A stretch of 64,000 nt of DNA. Source: Xiphias gladius (lineage: Eukaryota > Chordata > Actinopteri > Istiophoriformes > Xiphiidae). The notes under the pieces are model-generated. The model made no database searches. It was given only the letters and a program-made list of their open reading frames with translations, and was not told the DNA's origin. Made by a program: the position numbers and the translations under genes. Position 1 is the stretch's first letter. Each line of letters opens with the position of its first letter. Shown piece by piece: positions 45,080-59,500 of this stretch. The stretch spans positions 11,455,501-11,519,500 of the forward strand of contig NC_053422.1 in NCBI RefSeq assembly GCF_016859285.1, read 5' to 3'.

Positions 45080-48000
45080 TAATTTACTTAAACCCACAAT
45101 ATGCAGTTTTCTGCCCAGAGGGCCCCTCAATCAAAACAATCACAAAAGACGGAATTTGTCGAGGTTGTGAAGTAGTGTGGGATAATGGGAGGTTTTTTTC
45201 GCCACCATCGGCGTCATTGCAGGGAGGTTCTCCTGGTTAGGATTTTTTTCATTGTTAATCGTTCAGGAGGTTTTTTACCGGGAGCCGAATTATTCACAAT
45301 GCTCCATTCCTCTCCAACACAAACGGACCAGTGATCAAATCCGGTCAAAACACTGAAGCAGTTTCACATTAAAAGTCAGTGTTTCGTCCGACATTGTTGC
45401 TTTCATGGTTTAGACGTTGGCTCAGCTGCTTTTATATCTGACGCTTCAGCTGACAGTTTAACTGCTTTCAGCTCTAACACTTCGACTAACACCTCAGCTC
45501 CTTTCAGTGCTTCAACTCACACTGCAGCCTATTTGACATGCAGCGCAGTGCAGTATTTTCATCTGCAGTTTTCAGTTGAGGCCTCCTCTAGTTTGCTTGA
45601 TCTCGACCTAGCTAGAAAAACAAAGTGCAAAGTTTCTTAATTTTAACCAGATTTCATTAGTATGTCTGGGTGACTGGGTTTTTTTAGGCACGTGTAGGCT
45701 GGCTGAAACGTCGGCCGCATCCAGAAGCTAACCCAGAAGTCTGGACAAGGTCAGCACCCTTGCAACACAGCGTGGGGTAATGCATGACTGTTTTATTTTC
45801 CCCCCAGGGTTATATTTAGAGCTGTAGGGGTGAAACCATCGTGTCAAAGATAGCAACAGATTAAACACCATTGGTTGTCTTTATATTAACATGAACAAAG
45901 TACATTTAACACCCGTATGCAGAGTGTTATTTCAGAGCGGTAGCTTGTATGAAATATCTGTATGTTTTATAATAGAGACATAGATACAGACATACTACAG
46001 ACTCCTGAAGACAGAGAAGAACACCTTCATCTAAATCTTCCTGATCATAAGAAAAGAGCCCCGTGTAGTCTCACGGGATGAAAGCAAGATCGATCTGTCT
46101 CCAACACTAAAACATTCCCCAAACGTCCAAAAGGACAATTCAGACAGATTACAGCACTTATTCTTGCATGTTTATGATTCTGGGCAGCAGTCGACAGAGC
46201 AAAGCAACAAGCTGCTTTCAATTGGAGCTGAGAGAAAAGGAAGTATCTAGACTGAGCTTTAGATGCAAGCTATGTAAGCAGGACTTCCCCCTTCTGTTTT
46301 TTTTTTCTGTCTTTTTCTCAAAGAGGACTGTTACATAACCTCAGCCAAGCGCCGTTAGCAGAGACAACAGATGTCCTCAGTGAACCCAAAGCAATGCAGG
46401 AGGCGTTAAATTTTCATAATAAATAATATACAGAAGCACGGTATTATCATTAACAAACCTGAAAAGCCTTTTGAAGGTCATGTTGGCACATGTTACTGGG
46501 GTTGGATTTGAATGACTGAGTGAAACAGAAAAGGGTTTCTGGTGTTTGGTTAAATGAATGACCACCCATCCCCCTTGCTTACACAAACACTTCATTCGAT
46601 ATATATTTATCATGTACTTTTGTGCTACGCGTCTCTCCCCCTCGTATCCCTTTGTGTCTCCAAATAAGAGCAAAACAAAACTCCCAACGGGCTGGCCTCC
46701 CTTCCTCTTTCCATGTCAGTCTGTCAGTAGGTCTTGTGCAGACTTGCCCTCGTTTTAAACCAATCAGACTCTACTTCCCCGCAACGGGAGGCCAATGAGC
46801 GGCGGGGCACGGCAGGGGCTTGGTGAAGGGGGTGGACCTGAGAGCTCTGCTCCATGTATGATGCAGAGAGGCTTGATTTACAGGAGAGTCAAAATTTCCC
46901 GACATTCCCAAAACGTGATCACTTTACTTGGTATAGGTCAAACCGTCTGGATTTCGTTTGCCACACTCAAAAAAACAAAAAAAGGACTAAAACGGTGAAC
47001 CTCTGACACTTCAACGCAAAACTCCAAAGTATTTTTAAAATGTATTTTAGAATCACCTCTTCATCTACAATAATTTGTACGTTATAAAAAAAGCTTTCAC
47101 CAGATATAATTCTACATGATACGGGCTCAAATCTGCGGCAGCAAATCTGCAGCGGCCACACGCTATCACTGCTGGGAGATAAACCCCGGACGCAGCCGTG
47201 ACTGAACTCCAGTAACCTCGAGGGGACCACACAGGTTACACTGTGGTTAGGACCATCTGTACCATGGGGCCCTGCGAGGGGCGGCGACTGGTATGTCACA
47301 TCTCGGTACAATGAAACATCTCTGCGTTTCACAGCCACACTGAGGCCCATATCATCCCAGGAAAATGTTGAATTACTGCACATAATACTAACTGAGATCA
47401 TTTTCTATCAGCTGGTCTTTAATTTCAGATGAAAAACAGTAGATGTAGCTTTTATTAGCAATGTTCTTTTCATAGCTGCATATTGAAAGATGAATACAAG
47501 AGATAATCACGTAAATCTGCACTACTTAGCGTGATTTATTGCCACTTTTATTTCAATTTTAAGCACCTATGCTGCTACTTTGAGTGCCATAGCATCACTG
47601 AAACAGTATAGCTGCAAGTTTTGTTATTGTAAAGCGTGATCATGCTAAATTCAGAGAAATTCTCATGAGAAATAATTGCGGACATCAAATTTTTGAGTGT
47701 TTAGTCACAGAGGGCAGACTTTCCCACCATGAGCAGCTGCCCTGCGGGCTAAACAGAAGTCGGGACATGTCTCACATGATGCCACCTCCTGGTATTTGGC
47801 TCAGTTACTTCACCGCATGAGACTCCACACTGTCTCAAACGGCAATGTCAGAACAGGAGAGCTGCAGTTTTTAAAAAAATGGAAAAAAAAACTTTCATAT
47901 CTTTGTGTGTGTGTGTTTTGGACGTGCTCTTGGTCCCGTAAAGAGCGGCCAAGACTTAAGCAGATGAATTTTTGCTCCCATAGAGGATTGAGGCTCTCTT

Positions 48001-49400
48001 ATCTATGTATTTTGATGCGTGCAGTGTACTTTTTCATGCAGCCAAACAATAATCTTGTGTGAAGTGAAAACAGTAGTGTCCCTGGTAACTAATGGATTTA
48101 AGCTTACTGAGATCAGATTGAAAAGAAAGTAGGCAGCGGATTGATCATTTCAGTTCTACTGTTAACTGAGTCGCTGTCAATGGTTCCCTCTAGTGGATAA
48201 AATAAACCACAGTGGCACCGTTGACACTTCTCTACCCAATTGAACTACTTTCTATTTAATCGTGTGGGGGAAAACTGTTTTGGATTGGGTTTTTAAGGCT
48301 TACTTTTTGTACAATTTTGGCGGTTTCCACCATGGAACATTTACATACATATTCCAATAAAAAAATTCCCCTCATCTCATCTGAGGGGCATGATTGAGAT
48401 TGACACGGCCCTGAGGTCAGTAGGCTCAGCACGACACCCAGTGACCAAAAAACCTATGACTGTCCAGAACCAAATGTAATTTCAGCTTCTTACAACTAAG
48501 TTCAAACTTCTATTTTGCCAGTTCCAACTATTATTCCGTCACAGCTCTGTGGTACAAGACTTTGGTGACATTATCTAGACTTTTATTGTATTTTATGAAT
48601 TATATTAGAAATTTGTCATCATTGTACCCATGGTTTTGAGTTTGCCTTCCTACTGACCGGACCGGAGGCGATCGATTATTTTTCCTCAGCTCATGTATAA
48701 GACTGGGCTACTTTGAGATCTGACTGAGATCACTTAAACCTTTCCGATCCTGAGCCTGACAGTTTATTCTTGACCTTGGAAACGGCAGTTAGCAAAACAA
48801 AGGCAACTCAAGGTCTACTTACACGCTTGTTTGGAGCTTTTGACAGAATTGGATTACACAGTCTTAACCAGCAGATTGTTTGCTCAGTCGTCATGAAACT
48901 GTAGAAGCTCAAAGTTTCTATGATTTTGAGGACTTAAGGCTCAATGGGAGGTAATGTACGTATCACAGACCAGTGGCCACCACAGCAGAAGAGGCATAAA
49001 TTAACATATTCAGTATTGTCAGCAACATCTATGTAAACAGAGGTTAGCTTTAGCCACCATGAGCCACATTTTCATACCAGAACAAGTAAGTCAGGGTGTG
49101 TTGAAGCGAGTAGAGGTGTGTCCATTATTTATAAATTCAACTTTTCATTTGTAAGGGGAAGACTGTGTTATTTTTTCTTTTAAAAGTCACACATTCTCAC
49201 TTCATATGTTGAGCTTGACAGTTCATTCTTGACCTTGGAATCAGCAGACACAAAAACAATCTCAGAAACTCAATCCGTTGATGTAAACTGTGTGAGATGA
49301 TCGAAAGCTCCACAACAAGTGGATATCAAGGCAAAATAGGTTTTTATTTACTGTTGCTGTTTCTCCAGGCACAAGCAACACCAACAAACATCACATTATG
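45080..49400. other. Non-coding gap sequence between mid1ip1l and bcorl1
   Basis: No gene is recognised. A likely repeat lies at 45090-45520, with 'ccagtgatcaaatccggtcaaaacactgaa'. A short duplicated segment, 'tgacagtt(t/c)attcttgaccttggaa', occurs at 48758 and 49215. Confidence 0.4.
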
Positions 49401-49404
49401 TAAA

Positions 49405-49660
49405 CCTAGTGGCCACTTTATAAAGTACACCTGTACAGTCTGATGCAATCCGGTACAACTGATCTGCCATTAAGTCTCCTTTTAAGGCACCTGTTAATCA
49501 AATTATATGTTTTAGCCACGAGGTCGTACTTTGCGATGTGTTGTGCTGGACTGCATCATGTCCGGAGGGGTTTTTAGATTCTGCAGCCTTCATGTATGTA
49601 AACAGGAAGGACAAAAAAAAAAAAATCAGAAATAATAAAAAGTGGCCACTGACTGTACTG
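49405..49660. mobile_element. MITE with 'agtggccactt' terminal repeats
   Basis: The left end 'acctagtggccactttataaagtacacctgtacagtctgatgcaatcc' is answered by 'aataaaaagtggccactgactgta' at the right, an inverted terminus. The interior has no open frame. Confidence 0.7.
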
Positions 49661-50199
49661 GAGCACAGTTAATATTAAAACCGAAAGGGGGCGCCTACTT
49701 TTTTTTTTTTTTTTTAAATTTCCGATCTGATCACATACGTTTTTTGTTGTGTAATCTGAAAAAAATACATTGGAGGCAATAAACTACATAGATTACACAG
49801 CTTCAAACCGCCGTGAGAGCAACCTAACGTCCACTGAAGTGTTAAGAGCTGTTTTTGGAAATCGAAAGAGCATCCAAAAGTACAAAGCCAAAAACTTGAC
49901 AGGACAACTTCTTAGTTTACACAAATTCTTTTAACAGCAGCTTGTCATGATTCTGACATTGCTGTTCAAGACATTACACTGCCTCATGCAGTTCCTCATT
50001 AAAATAACAAAATAAAGGCTTTTCAGTTCAGTCGCTTGTTTGCACGTTGCCATGTCAGGTTTAGATATGTACAGTTGTATGTTAAAGTTTACAACTGTAA
50101 ACCAAATCACATACACTAGTTTGTTGAGTTTTGAGGTAAAAACTAGTAAATACAATCCCTGCAGCAAACAGACATTAAAATGAGCCTTACTTCAAATGT

Positions 50200-51300
50200 T
50201 AATTCAACGTCACTTGTTCTTTCACGAACTAAAAAAAAAAAAAAAATGAAACACTAATTGTGGTAAGTTTTGGCACTAAGTCAGTACTTCGTAACCCACA
50301 GCTAGCAAACACTTTTTTGTAGCAGCTGGTAGCAGAGTCTTTTTTAGTCTTGATTTGGGAGTTTCCACACACTCTTCCCGCAGATCACTACAGGTTCTGA
50401 GATATTTTCAGGCTGTCCTGCACTCAGCACGTTTCAGATCTAGCCACGGCTTTTCGATGACGCTCAACTCAGGGGACTGCGAGGGCTGTTTCAGAAGCCT
50501 CAGCTTGTGTTTCTTGAAGTAGTTCATGGTGGATTTTGAGGTCTGCTTTGGATCATTTGCCTGTTGCTGATATTTAATGGAATCCATTATTGCCTCTATC
50601 TCTGCACTGCTTCCTGTGCCTCTGGCTGCCACACAACCCAAAAGAATAAACTTCCACCCCCATGATTTAACAGCTGGTGACGTCATCTTTTCATCTAATG
50701 CACAGCTTTGGTGATTTTGGTGAGGTCAGTTACACTTGTTTTCAAAACGACTCTGGCTTTTCCCGATGTTGCTTTCCAAACTTCAGATACTAAATCACTT
50801 CTGTGATGAGGTCGCAGGTAAGGTTTCCCTCTGATGCCTCCTCCATGTGGACCCTGTTTGTGCGTCAATGCTGCACAGTGGAGCAGTGCACCACCACTCC
50901 CGTGTCAGGTAAACCTTCCCTGTAGCTTCTTCCAGATCTTGTCTTGACTTCCATAGTTCTCCTTAACAGCCATTTTCTTAATGACATTTCGTGCGGTGGA
51001 AATTTCAATCTGGAAGCTTTGATATTGTTTCGTAGCCTCCCTTTCTTTGTAGGTATCAATTCGTTTCGTTTTCAGATCTCACTCAGTTGCTTAGAGGAGC
51101 CCATGGTTGTTGAGTGTTACCACAAGGTTTGAAGAGTCAGAGAATTTACCAGCTCTGGAAATGTCACCAGCTGACAGTTCATACTGACCTGCCTTCACAA
51201 GTCCTCACGAGGTCATGAGGTTCTGAGTGTTGTACATGTACGAGGATGCCCAAACTTTTCCACATGCCACGATTAGTTTATTTTTTGTTTTTTTTAAAGG
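50200..51300 (-). mobile_element. Tc1-like transposon with pseudogenised transposase
   Basis: The complement of 50686-50408 is an open stretch reading GCVAARGTGS, then QQANDPKQTSKST, KKHKLRLLKQPSQSPELSVIEKPWLDLKR, which is the DDE-domain end of a Tc1 transposase. The complement of about 51060-50865 gives a decayed N-terminal part. A terminus-like 'gaggatgcccaaacttttccacatgcc' lies near 51245. Frameshifts and stops show it is dead. Confidence 0.82.
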
Positions 51301-51390
51301 TTGTGATATAAAAAGTAACAATGCACTAACAGTTAAAGAAAGGCTAATTTTTTTGCTGCATGGGTTTTATTTACTTCTTTTTACTTTAAA

Positions 51391-51412
51391 TAAATAAATA
51401 AATAAATAAATC
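51391..51412. repeat. (AAAT)n short microsatellite
   Basis: About six taaa/aaat units between AT-rich flanks. Confidence 0.85.
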
Positions 51413-52081
51413 AAGAAATATGTGCAATTTACGGAAAGGTGCTCAACTACATATAACTACATAAATACTGTATTTAATGTGATGTTTGTTAGTGCCTAAA
51501 TAAGATCTGATTTATTGGGAGTGTTGCATAACAACAGTAAATAAAAAAAACAACAACATTGTGGAAGCGGAAAACAGTGTGTGGATTCTACTTTTTGCAA
51601 TAAGGATAAACTGTTATGCAATTTATTTTTTGTGGCATTTTCACCTTTGTTCAATAGCGTGGCAGTAGAGACAGACAAGTAACGAGGGGAGAGCAGGGGG
51701 ATGACGGGCAACAAAAGGTCCCCAGCTGCAGTTGAACTGGAGGCGTTGTAATTATTGCCACGAGCCCCAGACCACTACACCGTGGGGACGCCAAGTTATG
51801 GGATTTATCTATCATACTACTGATTCAGAAATGTTAACACTACTGCAAAATAAAGCTTTCTTTGCTTTAGGAGTAAATGGTTTTCCTCAGGTATAGCACA
51901 GATTTCCTCTCCAGATTTTTATCTCCAATTTAGAAAAAAAAAAAAATCTATTCAGTAAAATGAGGCCAAAGGGATAATTTGAAAAACGTGTGAAGGACAA
52001 ATAAACCCCGAACATTTAAGTCATTATAATAATCTAACTGAGAAAAAAAAAAAGAGATAAAACTATGATTCACAATCATGC

Positions 52082-53535
52082 TTTATTCTTGTTGATTTCT
52101 TATAAAAGAATCAAATAAAAGGCTCTTTCAAGATCTCACACGCTGTCTTGCTGTATCCCGTTTTCATTAACTAAACTATACTTTCTTTACACCTTAAGTC
52201 TCTTCATCTTAAATATCTTTTATTAGTTTGTGACTTCAAACCAAAACTTCATTGATTGTCAACACAAAATCTATCTTAGCACCAGTACAATAAAACTGTA
52301 CTTTTGCTGTTTTGAAATACTGTTTTTGAATGAGGGAGGAAAATCTCAGAATAAAGGGATCCTAATAAGTACATTTCAAAATGAAGCACCAATCATACAA
52401 AGCAACTTTTTCATAGATAGGGTTGTCAGATACACAAGAGGTCAAATATATTAATGACTATTAAATTAAGCACAACAATCAGTGTAAATAAAACACTGCA
52501 ACACAAAGCACTCTAGGGTCTGGAAACACCATATCGGGAGGTGGGGGACAGTCGTGGCTGCAGTTAAGAGGGCATCTCAGCTCCTTGGATACAGGAGCAG
52601 GCTCTGGACTCCAGAGATGGTACAACTTTTCCTCTGAGAGAGATCCACAGGATTCTGTATCAGTTCAGGAGTGCAACCTGGGGAGTGGAGAACACTACTT
52701 TCTGTCCGGTTCTGTAAACAAACTCTCAATCTCAAGGTCCAAAAAGACATTATTTCATACTGCCAGCAAAGACTGGGGCAGCTTAGTGCTACCCAGGCTT
52801 ACTTTGTGAAATGTGGAGGAAAAATAAAAACCTAAGCTATTAGGTCCGTTCACTAATGATCTTTGGAGGATGATAAAGTGAAAAATGAAAGAGAGAAAAC
52901 GGAAAAGAAAAGAAAAGAAAAGAAGCTTTGAGCTGGGCGGGTGATTATGTTTGAATGTTATGTGCCGTGGTCTCTTCTCCAGGTCTCCCAGGTTTACAGA
53001 GAAACCATCAGGGCCAGTGGCCTCCCTGACTTAAGGGTCTTAGCTTTACGCAAGAGTTCACCAAGATAAAAGCCTTGGATTATCTCCCATTGAAAAATAT
53101 CGCTTTCCCTCAGGAACAAACTCAAACAAAAAGTCCTAAACATAATCCGGCCCTTGCAACAAGAATCCATTTATATAACCAAATGTGTTACCCCTGATGG
53201 CAAGATATACATATACGCTACCATGTACATACATAATCAATAAAAAAGGTTTGCTCAATAGTTCTCATGTATTCAAATATACCTATAGATAGGAACCTGA
53301 AAGCTGCTTTCCTGCACTGATCACTCCCGTGTGCAGGTCCTTGTGATCACTTAATCACCTTCTGTCTGAGGTCAAAGGTTATCGGTGGAGTGTCATGTCT
53401 TCGCTGTAGCTGGAGTTAAAACCCATGACCCTCGTTACACTGGACGGAGAGGTTTCCTTTGAGCTGCTGCTTGCAGGAAGGGCTCGGGTTGACACAACTG
53501 AAACTGCACGGTGGAGGAGTGCGGTGCAAGAGAGG
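52082..53535 (-). other. bcorl1: Putative 3'UTR of bcorl1 with poly(A) signals
   Basis: Downstream of the stop at 53536 no repeat family is evident until about 52.1 kb. AATAAA on the complement occurs at 52219-52224 and 52082-52087, giving a 3'UTR of about 1.3-1.45 kb. Confidence 0.5.
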
Positions 53536-56500
53536 CTATCGGCTGCGAGGCTTCCCTTTGTTTGTCAGCGTCTCCTCCTCCTCCTCCTCCCCCTCCTCCT
53601 CTTCCTCCTCATCTTCTTGCAGGATGTGAATGGATGAGCCCAGTAGTCTCTGGAGCTCTGGTACACAACGAACCAGATCCACGAGTCCCTCTTCATCCTC
53701 TTCCTTGTTTTCCCCCTCCTTGTTTTTGCCTCTGTAGGGTGAAGCTAAAGCGGAGCTCACCTGGCTCACTGATACTTGTCTCCACAGCTCGGTATGCGAC
53801 AAACTCACCACCTCCAAGTGCGGGTAACGCGCCCGGAAGATCCGTGCCGACATTTTCAGACGCTTCAGGACGTCTGTCAGGAGGAACCAGTTGCAAAAGC
53901 TGCAAGAGACAAATGTCTGATATTAGCCGTAGGTTGGTGGGTGAGGAAAAGAAACAGAAGATTTGCCATTTACGATCTGACATTAACAGAAGGTTCCCAA
54001 AATTTTACATCTAAAATATCACCAAATAAATACTATGGCACCATTGTTTTTGATTATATAAAATCTAGGAGTCTCTAGGCAGTCTATTCACCTAATTTTT
54101 CATCGACAGCAGGCATTTATATACCTTATTTCTATGTACTAACTTGTGTAAATTCAAAGAAAATTTGTGGTCCCCTCATCGATAATTGGGACCCAGTTAT
54201 TTAAAGGATCATACTAATGGTTTCACATGTGTTAGTCCCATTAAACGCAAAGCACATGCTGTTTATTTGAAATGACAGCTGACCATTTTGGCAAGCATAC
54301 AAAAAGTTTTCAGATTGATTCTCAATCTTCCAGACAGCCCCTGAGTTTGTTTGACAGTAACACGAGTGTAAATAGCAACATGGAGAGAACTGGAACTCCC
54401 TCAGACCGGTAATCCAGCTCAGTGAACATGTAGTCGAGTTATGGTTGTGTGGTAAAATAGCTGAAAGGAGAAATTATATGAAAACTCTACCTTCTGATTA
54501 GTTCTAGCTCTGACATCAGATTTGATTGTTTACTGCAAAAATCTACTGCAGTCATGGTGTGTGATGTCAGGAAGTCACACTCTTAGGGCAGACATGAAGT
54601 AAACATGGACAAATAGATGAGAACATACTGTGGACCGTAGTGAATAATGTAGAAGATCTGAAGTCGAAATCAATAGTTTTAAAGACATCTTTTGTCATCT
54701 TTGTAGAAATATTGAACAACACTGAACTCACTGTACAGATCTAATGTAGATCATCCCGTGCACATGTATTAACAAACTGCAGCAGGGAAGATGTTGGCAT
54801 AATTTAATCTGATGTTGAGGGGAAATGATGCAAATATCAAACGTACATTACCACAGTGTATTTCTGTGAAATACGGGAACTCTAAGCTGAAACTATCGCA
54901 ATGCACCAATGAGTCACAGCTATCAGTATCTACTCTCATCATAGACTGTTTGACATAAATTGCTCTCATTGTTGAAACCATTGTGCACTGCATCCAAACT
55001 GAGATGGCACATGGAAAATTGTAGCAACATTTTTTTTTGTGGGGAGTGGTAAAGCATTGTGACAAATGTAAATAGCCTTTACTCCAGTGGAAGTAGTCAA
55101 GTGTCTGACTCACTTGCAAAATTTTGCACAAGTCATGCATGGGCAAAGCCCTAATATTATCAGGTCCAGGTGTTCTGCAAATATCGGCCATTAGTGTGGG
55201 TATTACTGGCTGCAGATCCAGATGCTGATTAAAATCTTTCACACATTTTCTGTTGTTAACATAACAAATTCAGATTATGGTTTATCTATCTTACAAACAA
55301 CGACTGATCTTTGTGAACTCACCCCTGTGTTAATGACACCTGAACGTGAAAGCAGGGTAGGAGAGGCTCGGAGGAGAACTCAAACAGAAGACAATCTCTG
55401 TCCAAGTCCTGCTCAGTCTTCCCCGTCGTATTTTCCTCCAGCTCCTGATTCTGCTCAGACAGGAGGAAGTCCCAGCACGGCTCCTGGTCAGTCTCTGTGA
55501 ACAAAGGTTGACTGAGGTGAGAAGAAGGGGAGCGGACAAGCATCTGCGCTGCTACTGAGTTCTTACACGTGGGTGGGTCGCCCTCTAGTGGACAGTCAAT
55601 TCACACCAACCATAATACATACACAGTAAGACTGACTGCCAGTGATGCTGATCAGTTAAACAGAAACGCATGTATATGAAAATAACGTTCACAAGATACA
55701 TATTTTGACGTTTTATTTGCTGGTGGACTGTTATTTTTCATTTAAGCAAAAAGTGATGGACAGTAAGCAGAGTGCACTTACTGATATGAAGACTTCAACA
55801 CAACAAATTTTAAGTCTCTGATGCTGCTTCTCAAACTGTACAAGAATGAATGGCACAATGGCTTCTAAGCAAGCTAAATGATCCTGAATATCTCCAATCC
55901 CTCTGAGTACAGATAAAACCAGAAATAACATGCAGGAGAGGGATTAAATCATTATTAAAAACATACATATTTTACAGAAATGTATGCAACATTAAAAAAT
56001 AAAACAGAGAGAAAATGTTAAATTCAGCATCCTAAGAAAGAAAAAAATGTAATAAAGAAAGCTTTAATATATAGCTAGATGCTGACATGCAGACTGTTCT
56101 GGGAGCATGATCAACCTCCTTGGAGGAATATTTATTTGCCACACAAACACTGAAAAACATGCAAAGTTTAAACCTGTTGTAAAAAATCAACCTACAGCAC
56201 AGACATTAAATGCATAAACCAGTGACAAGTATATTGGCAGCTACATGTGACAAACTCAGATTTGCAGAGTGGAACTGTTGGAATCAGCTGAAATAATTGA
56301 CATAATTTAATGTAGTTGATGGAGGCTTGATCTTCTTTTATTCTTCATTTTAATTATTTAGATGTAGCTTTAGGATTCGAGTAAATAAAAGGAAGAAAAT
56401 ATTATTTTCAACACAGTAATTGTAAAAAAGGAAAAATATATATATTTGTCCTTGATGTTGGGGCAAAAAAAAGCTTGTGTAGTTACAAAAACTACAAACA

Positions 56501-59500
56501 TATTATCTTTTGTCTCTACAGTTTATCCACTTTCTCTCTAGTATGCCTCAGTTCTTCCATCCAACCCTAATCCCTGCTCTTCCTCCACTGGATAACTGAC
56601 TCCCCGTGGCTGTTTACAACACTGATGCTCGTACACAAGGCTGACATCTTTCCACGTCCCAGTGGCCAAGCCTGAGCCCATCCTAGAAATTAGCATAATT
56701 TCCCTGCAGCAACCCGGTGTTTGCTCCAACAAGTCTCAACTTGTCTGCTTCACTGACAGTGGATGAATGAGGTTACAGCCACCTTTTAAACATCGCATTT
56801 ACAAATTCAAACAGAACATTTGATAGAGAGAGATAAACGAAGAGACAGAGAGACAAGGAGACCAGACAGACACACCCCAAGCTTTCTTACCAAAAAGGGA
56901 GCTGCTGTAGAAATCCCAGGGTAAACTGGAATCCTGTTCATTGCGGCCTTCCAGGTCTGTGAAATATTCTGGAAAAGAAAAAAACAAAAAAACAGTGTCT
57001 TGTATTATATTTTGACCCATGTCGATACTAACCCACCTGCATTATTTATTTATGACAATATGTGGACAAGGCATGGCATTAATGCTTGTCCCCTTGTGAG
57101 AGCCAGGCAAAATTTACGATGGGATAAGTGGAAAGGCTTTTGCAGTTGTCAGGGTTAAAAAAAAAAAAAAGATTAAAAAAGTCAAGTTTCAGCTTAACTT
57201 TGTTATAGGGTCTGTCTGTGTCCTCCCAATTTAAAGAGAAAACCAGGCATCCAAGTAATATGTGAAAAGCTGTATCAGGTCCTGAGCTTTCATCTCTCTG
57301 TTCACCTGAGAAGCAGACTGCACAAAACATCTACAGTATATCGCAGCCAATTCGGTTGTGAGAGAAAGTCGGCTGTTGACTGATGTTCCCTCATTGTTCT
57401 CTTGCCATTTGCTGGTGAAAGGTCCTCAATATTGTTCAACAGCATCAAACATGGCCATCAACAATGGTGTGAACATAAGTTACCAAGCAAAGAAGCAATG
57501 TATGTGACAAGTTGGCTTAAAGTTTTCCCTTGGGTGACAAAGCAAGAGGGAGACATCTGTGTCAGACGTTTCCCAGCAGGGAAGATGTGTAGATGATCAT
57601 TTGATGATATCATCAGACTCCTTAGACGATCTTACAACACTAAATTGATGATTTTCTTTGATTTAAAGGTTTACAGTATGTTAATTATTGACATGGGTGG
57701 TATCCTGACAACTAGTGATGGGTTCGGGTAAGCTTACTGGAAGATATCACAGGTTTGGGCCAGTCGGGTCAAAAAGTGAAAAAGCAGTGTTCCGACTAAG
57801 TTATAAATAACTTAAAGAACCACTGCGTGCAATAGGCTAGACTGTGATTACTAGTCCACCTTCTCTTTCACTCTCTCTGTCACTCTCTCAAACACACACA
57901 TGTAGTGTGATCAATCAAATTCTCAATAGTTATTAATGAATCAATGTTTAATCAATAGCATATGTACTTGTAAACTTTTACCTCCCAACAGTTACCTAAA
58001 AATGCACTGTTAGCTTTGGACAACCAAATTCAGCTATAAGACGACAAAACAGTCTGAGTCTGACCGCAAGTGTCTCAAATATTCAATTTTGTCCTCTGTG
58101 GATAAAAGATTTTGCATGATATATTCTGCAGGCATCCTGTATTGTTTCTTGCTCACAGTGCCAAATGTGATGTAGTGGGAGTGGGCACAGAGTTCATTAA
58201 TGTGTTGACACATTGCTGGAATGGCGACTGTCAAGTTGGCAAATACATGTTTTGTTATTTATTTTCATGTCTCATTTCAAATGGGTTTACTATGATTGTT
58301 GATGTGGAAATTTGAGTTTAACCTGTGGAAATAGCTCCCTAACAATTTAGAAAAATGTTTCTATTTATCCAAAACTAGTTCTACTGAAAATCCTACCTGT
58401 GAGGAAGGTCTTCATGCTCAGGCTATGTGCCAGTTTGACCGGCGTGTGTCCAGAGTAGGTGGCCAGAGTTGGGTCTGCACCATGGTTCAGAAGCAGCCAG
58501 ACTATTGGTAGGTTATCACTCGCTACTGCATCATGAAGAGGCCTTAGGACAGAAAAAGCAAAACAGAACTGCCTTTCAAGTATTGTACAACTTTAGATGA
58601 CACCGGAATCTGTTTGCAAACTTGTTGTATATGGAGTAGCAGATGCGTGAATGTACTACAGTAAAACGAAAGTAAGACTAACTTTCAAATACTTTGCTGT
58701 GATTAATTTCAAGTTGTGTGATTGTTAATGTGTTACGAGGCTAAAACCTGCGACTGGAAAATTAAATATCCTCAGACATGAAACAGGAAGTACTACCACC
58801 TTTAAAAAAACAAAAAAACAAAACAAAAACACACTAACCAAGACACGTGACCAGAATATAATCTTCATTTAATATAACACTGCCTGTCAGTGAGTATGGT
58901 AATATGTTCATTATTGCTACCAACACTTGTTGAGAATGTAGCTTTTCAAGAGAGTGAATGTAATAGTAATCCCCAAGATGATGACCTTGCTAATTTGATT
59001 TTTCCTTTTTTTTGTGATTTTTGATTTTTATTGAAATTTTTTTAACCATATATGTTACTCCATGTAAAAAAAATATTTATAAACATATACGATAAATATG
59101 TCCTCTATTTGAATATGACCATATTCCTATGGTCATATGAGGAAGGTCTTCCTGCGATCCTCCTCACATGATGTGACTAACGGCTTGAAAAAGCTAGTAA
59201 GTGGACCTTTAAACTTAGATTATTCTGTTATACATGCTGTTTGGAAATAATCCATAACAGTACTTACATAATAATATTTTTAAAAAATAGTTTTTTATAA
59301 ATTCAGCTTTGTACAACCACGACTCTAAATCATGCACCATGAAGCCTTACCGTGTTCCATCCTGAGCACTACAGTTGACATCTGCACCGTGTTTCAGCAG
59401 CATCTGGACAATCTGAGTCCAGCCCCGAGAGGACGCCTCATGGAGAGCAGTGTAACCGGCATTATCACGGCGATTGACCTCCCTGATGTCCTTCTCAAGA

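Noticed and set aside
50408..51059. Functional transposase gene
   Set aside because: The two Tc1-like pieces are in separate frames with stops between them, and catalytic-region spacing is disrupted.
53511..54014. 167-codon + strand frame over the last bcorl1 exon
   Set aside because: Shadow of the bcorl1 coding exon; Pro runs are the complement of the Glu codons.
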